Assembly (NCBI RefSeq): GCF_001005725.1
Contig: NZ_LBIC01000001.1
Coordinates: 248,001 to 312,000, forward strand
Direction: 5' to 3'
DNA: 64,000 nt
Origin: Sphingobium chungbukense
GTDB lineage: Bacteria; Pseudomonadota; Alphaproteobacteria; Sphingomonadales; Sphingomonadaceae
The position numbers and the translations under genes are program-made. Below, piece after piece: positions 60,961 through 64,000 of this stretch. The notes under the pieces are model-generated. The model made no database searches. It worked only from the letters and a program-made list of their open reading frames with translations, and was not told where the DNA came from. The stretch's first letter is position 1. The number at the start of each line of letters is the position of its first letter.

Positions 60961-62220
60961 TCAATTCTGGCCGAGCCGCGCCGCCGATCCGACCGGCAGC
61001 AGGATCAACGCGCTGCCCCGCGCCGACATGCCGCCCGCTATGCCGCGCGCGTTGCTGCCCGCGCCCCAGAAGCTGTCGAAACGATTGGCGCCCTTGATCG
61101 CCCCGCCCGTATCCTGCGCGATCCAGATGCCATTGGGTTCGGCCCGGTCGAGCGAGAGCAGCACGGGCGCGCCCAGGGGCACATATCTGGGGTCGGCGGC
61201 TACCGTCGCTTCGGGCGTCACCGCCACGCCCATCGCCCCCAGCGGGCCGGCCCCGGTCAGTTCGCGGAAGAAGACGCAGCTCTTATTCTCGTTCATGATC
61301 GCCGCGCCCTCTTCCGGGTGGGCGCGCAGATATTGCATGATATCCTGCATCGAACCGGCCTGGATAAGGCCCCGATCCTTCATCAGCTTGCCGATGCCGG
61401 TATAGTCGCGGCCATTCTGCCCGTCATAGCCGATGCGCATCACGCCGCCATCGGGCAGCAGCAACCGGCCGCTGCCCTGCACCTGAAGGAAGAAGAATTC
61501 GACCGGGTCGGCCGCCCAGGCCAGTTCCAGCCCCCTGCCCGCCAGCGATCCCGCCACGATCTGTGATCGATCATCGAAGGGGACGAAATTGCTGCCCTCC
61601 ACCTTGCCGCGAATGGTCTTGCCCTTCAGGCTGTCGCTGAACAGGCCGAGATTGACGTCGATCAGATGGGACGGGCGGCGGTAGATCGGCACCTGATAGC
61701 CGGGCTGACGGCTGCGCGCGCCGGCGATTTCCGGTTCATAATAGCCGGTGACGAAGGCCGTGCCCGGCCCGACCTGGACCGCTTCGAAATAACGGGAGAA
61801 AAATTCGTTGGCGGAACTTTCCGGCCAACTCGACGCTGCGGCGCAGGCATTGTTCCAGTCGGAACCGCTTGTCAGTCCGCTCTGGTCGGTCCGGCGCATC
61901 AGCGAGGGGCAGGACAGGCGGAACGCCTGCAATGCCTTGCGCGATCGTTCGCCAGGCGGGATCAGGCTGGCAATGTCCGGACCTCGCGCGATGCCCGCAC
62001 TGACGGCGTTCGCGCTATCGGCGGGCGGGGTGGCGGTCGGCGGCGTGACGGGCAAGGTCGGCCGGGGCGTCGCGGGAACGGGGCTGATCACCGTCTCTCC
62101 GCCACCGCGCGGCGGGCGGACGGGAGCCGGACCGCCCGCGCCCGGCGGAATCACGCCGCCCGCACAAGCCGACAGCAGCAGCGCCGCGGCCAACGCGCCG
62201 CCCGACCGGCGCAAGCTCAT
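60961..62220 (-). CDS. mltA: Murein transglycosylase A MltA
   Basis: 419 residues. Lipoprotein with signal LAAALLLSACAGG. MltA domain (about 115-330) with FVTGYYEPEIAGARSRQPGY, and the C-terminal 3D domain holding the catalytic aspartate in IAQDTGGAIKGANRFDSFWG. Cleaves glycan strands, giving anhydro-muropeptides. Overlaps the Tim44-like gene by 4 bp. Confidence 0.93.
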   Translation of the reverse strand: MSLRRSGGALAAALLLSACAGGVIPPGAGGPAPVRPPRGGGETVISPVPATPRPTLPVTPPTATPPADSANAVSAGIARGPDIASLIPPGERSRKALQAFRLSCPSLMRRTDQSGLTSGSDWNNACAAASSWPESSANEFFSRYFEAVQVGPGTAFVTGYYEPEIAGARSRQPGYQVPIYRRPSHLIDVNLGLFSDSLKGKTIRGKVEGSNFVPFDDRSQIVAGSLAGRGLELAWAADPVEFFFLQVQGSGRLLLPDGGVMRIGYDGQNGRDYTGIGKLMKDRGLIQAGSMQDIMQYLRAHPEEGAAIMNENKSCVFFRELTGAGPLGAMGVAVTPEATVAADPRYVPLGAPVLLSLDRAEPNGIWIAQDTGGAIKGANRFDSFWGAGSNARGIAGGMSARGSALILLPVGSAARLGQN

Positions 62221-62873
62221 GCGGCCTCGTCGGTCTCGCTGAGCTTCCAGTTGGGGTCGGTGCTGCGCAGGTCGCGCGTGAAGGTCCAGATGTCGTTGGT
62301 GCCGATCGCATCCGTCAGCGACCCGGCGACGACATGGCCGTCCTTGTCCCGCGTGACTGCCGCGATATCCGCTTCGAAGCGCAACGAGACCTCGGCCAGG
62401 CGACCCGTGACGCTGGCATCGATGATCTGCGCCTTTTCAATGCGGACCAGACGGTTGTCCAGCACATGGCCTTCCGCCTCGCGAGCCGCGATCGCCTCCT
62501 CGAAGGAGGCGAGAACATCGGCGTCGCAGAGCCATTCCAATTCCTGCCGGTCGCCGCGCCAGAAGGCTTCGAGCACCATTTTATAGGCGGCCTTGGCCCC
62601 GTCCACGAATTGCGGCACGTCAAAGCCGCGGTCCGCCGCGATCAACGCGCGAACGCCCGCCTCGCCGCCGGGTGCGATGAGGCCATCGGCCAGACGCACC
62701 GAATCGCCCGCCATTTCGGGCACGGGCCGGGGTTGCACGATCGTCACCTTGGCGCGTTCCTCGGCCGGGCGAAGCGCCGGCTCCTGCTCATGCCCCGTGC
62801 GCTTGCCCAGCACGGAATAGAGCCGCAGCGCCAGAAAACCGGCAATCATGGCGAGGATGACAATTACGTACAC
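62217..62873 (-). CDS. Tim44-like domain protein
   Basis: 218 residues. One N-terminal helix (YVIVILAMIAGFLALRLYSV), then a Tim44-like domain (about 85-210) with AAYKMVLEAFWRGDRQELEW and the C-terminal DIWTFTRDLRSTDPNWKLSE. Bacterial homologue of the mitochondrial import factor; role unclear. Starts GTG 62873. Found near secB in alphaproteobacteria, as here. Confidence 0.85.
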   Translation of the reverse strand: MYVIVILAMIAGFLALRLYSVLGKRTGHEQEPALRPAEERAKVTIVQPRPVPEMAGDSVRLADGLIAPGGEAGVRALIAADRGFDVPQFVDGAKAAYKMVLEAFWRGDRQELEWLCDADVLASFEEAIAAREAEGHVLDNRLVRIEKAQIIDASVTGRLAEVSLRFEADIAAVTRDKDGHVVAGSLTDAIGTNDIWTFTRDLRSTDPNWKLSETDEAA

Positions 62874-63064
62874 GGCAGTCAGGCACCTTTGGTCTGAATC
62901 TGGAAAAAACGAACGCAGTCAACATAGGCATGTTTCCCCGCATATTCAAATGGCGGCTTTGCGCGAGGTGCATTGCCCTGCCCATCCGCCCCTGCTAAGC
63001 GCGCGGGTCGAACATCATGCGGGCATTCCGCCTGCCAGCCAAACCATAAACCCAGGGAAATCAG
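62874..63064. other. Divergent promoter region of Tim44-like gene and secB
   Basis: 191 bp between divergent genes, presumably promoters of both. No strong hairpin or operator recognised. Confidence 0.4.
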
Positions 63065-63568
63065 ATGGCCGAGGAAGCCGATACCATCCAGAGCAGCATC
63101 ACCGGCAACGGCGCCGACACCGGCCCGCAGATCGCGCTGATCAGCCAATATGTGAAGGACCTGTCGTTCGAGAACCCGAACGCGCCCGCCGTCTATCAGT
63201 GGCAGGACCAGCCGCAGATCGACGTGCAGTTCAACATCGGCGCCGACAAGGTGGGCGAGGAAGTGGTCGAGGTCTCGCTGAAGATCGAGGTCAAGGCGAC
63301 CGCGCCGCAGGGCACCGCCTTTGCCGTCGAACTGGTCTATGCGGCGATCTTCGGCATGCGCAACGTGCCTGAGGACCAGATGCAGCCCTTCATGCTGGCC
63401 GAAGCGCCGCGCCTGCTGTTCCCCTTCGCCCGCCGCGTGCTGGCCGACGCGATCCGCGACGGCGGCTTCCCGCCGCTGCTGCTCGATCCGATCGATTTCG
63501 GCGGCCTCTATGTCCAGCAGGCCGAAGCCATGGCGCAGACCGCAGGCGAACCGGCCGGTCACGCCTGA
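63065..63568 (+). CDS. secB: Protein-export chaperone SecB
   Basis: A 167-residue tetrameric chaperone that keeps preproteins unfolded and passes them to SecA. ALISQYVKDLSFENPNAP near residue 25, then FNIGADKVGEEVVEVSLKIE, and LLFPFARRVLADAIRDGGFP with PLLLDPIDFGGLYVQQ. AGGGAAA-type ribosome site before ATG 63065. Confidence 0.95.
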   Translation: MAEEADTIQSSITGNGADTGPQIALISQYVKDLSFENPNAPAVYQWQDQPQIDVQFNIGADKVGEEVVEVSLKIEVKATAPQGTAFAVELVYAAIFGMRNVPEDQMQPFMLAEAPRLLFPFARRVLADAIRDGGFPPLLLDPIDFGGLYVQQAEAMAQTAGEPAGHA

Positions 63569-63592
63569 ACCGATCGGGGACCATAGAATCCT

Positions 63593-64000
63593 ATGAAACT
63601 GGTGCGGGCGCTTGGCTCGGTCGGCGGGCTGACGCTCGCCAGCCGGGTGCTTGCGCTGGTCCGGGATTCGCTGGCGGCGCGCTATGTCGGCGCGGGTTTC
63701 GCGTCTGACGCCTTCAACGGCGTCGCCTTCCGCCTGCCCAACATGTTCCGCGCCCTCTTTGCCGAGGGCGCCTTTTCCGCCGCCTTCATCCCCATGTTCA
63801 ACCGCAAGGCGGCGGGACCGGGCGGGATCGCGGAAGGCTATCATTTCGCGGAGCGGGCGCTCGCCGTGCTGCTGCCGGTGCTGCTGGTCTTCACCGCCCT
63901 GCTGATCGCGGCGGCGTGGCCCATCACCTGGGCACTCTCCGGCGGGTTTTCGCGCCAGCATCCCAGCCCTGAGCAGTTCGCCTTCGCGGTCATGCTCTCG
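63593..64000 (+). CDS. murJ: Lipid II flippase MurJ (5' part, cut by window end)
   Basis: First 136 codons of an open frame that leaves the window with no stop. MKLVRALGSVGGLTLASRVL, GAGFASDAFNGVAFRLPNMF and RALFAEGAFSAAFIPMFNRK are the MviN/MurJ signature at its N-terminus. MurJ flips lipid II outward. Starts 25 bp after secB. Confidence 0.9.
   Translation, partial: MKLVRALGSVGGLTLASRVLALVRDSLAARYVGAGFASDAFNGVAFRLPNMFRALFAEGAFSAAFIPMFNRKAAGPGGIAEGYHFAERALAVLLPVLLVFTALLIAAAWPITWALSGGFSRQHPSPEQFAFAVMLS

Noticed and set aside
1-64000. tRNA or rRNA genes
   Set aside because: No cloverleaf or rRNA segment was recognised by eye in the intergenic gaps; a dedicated scan was not possible.

Overview
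The window reads as chromosomal DNA of a sphingomonad alphaproteobacterium, most likely Sphingobium or a close relative. The grounds are the high GC content, TonB receptors of sphingomonad style, the lppC-rsmI-yraN-gshB and argH-lptM-lysA orders, and several families of short palindromic intergenic repeats. It is almost entirely housekeeping and core-metabolic DNA. I see no rRNA, tRNA, CRISPR array, prophage or insertion sequence. One low-GC gene near 47.6-48.1 kb looks acquired.

Layout. 0-8.9 kb: an ArsR/SRPBCC pair, nadA, a DUF4230 protein, a beta-lactamase-fold hydrolase, xerC, a DedA protein, then gshB-yraN-rsmI divergent from lppC. 8.9-13.9 kb: vitamin B12 uptake, with btuD and btuC, a divergent btuF, and a btuB-type receptor under a cobalamin riboswitch. 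14-24.4 kb: nitrate assimilation, with mobA (cofactor), cobA (siroheme), nasA reductase, nirD, nirB, a nitrate transporter, and the NasS/NasT sensor-antiterminator pair. The nirB leader carries two hexaloop hairpins followed by an intrinsic terminator, the classic target of an ANTAR protein such as NasT. 24.6-31.8 kb: an ABC-F ATPase, a tripartite EmrAB-NodT efflux operon with a divergent TetR gene and two matching candidate operators, and a receiver-domain protein. 31.8-37.1 kb: a ZntB-like transporter, precorrin-2 dehydrogenase, lysA, lptM, argH and a TlpA-like thioredoxin.

37.4-47.5 kb: a large TonB receptor behind a hairpin that covers its ribosome binding site, dienelactone hydrolase, GNAT, membrane cytochrome c, pheA, a sterol-desaturase-family protein, DUF2141, MipA, CnoX-type thioredoxin, a LON-domain protein and a Trm112 homologue. 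47.6-57.4 kb: an orphan Tdi1-like immunity gene, a glycerate-kinase-like protein, a CorC protein, an OmpA lipoprotein, an overlapping five-gene chain (yggT, DUF167, folD, NTF2-like, marC), argB, yhhQ, an LD-carboxypeptidase and a cupin. 57.5-64 kb: dapE, a GGDEF-EAL protein, an Smr protein, mltA, a Tim44-like protein, secB and the start of murJ.

How the parts connect. Siroheme for NirB would need CobA (in the nas cluster) and the precorrin-2 dehydrogenase 18 kb away. MobA would supply the bis-MGD cofactor of the nitrate reductase. LysA, DapE, LdcA, MltA and MurJ all touch peptidoglycan precursor or wall metabolism, but they are scattered and do not form one operon.

The most interesting unexplained signal is the set of palindromic intergenic elements. 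At least four begin in, or directly after, a stop codon. Two (851-996 and 2057-2198) share a conserved core while their 20-bp arms are entirely different in sequence yet perfectly complementary within each copy. I did not find a clear new multi-gene defence or metabolic system.
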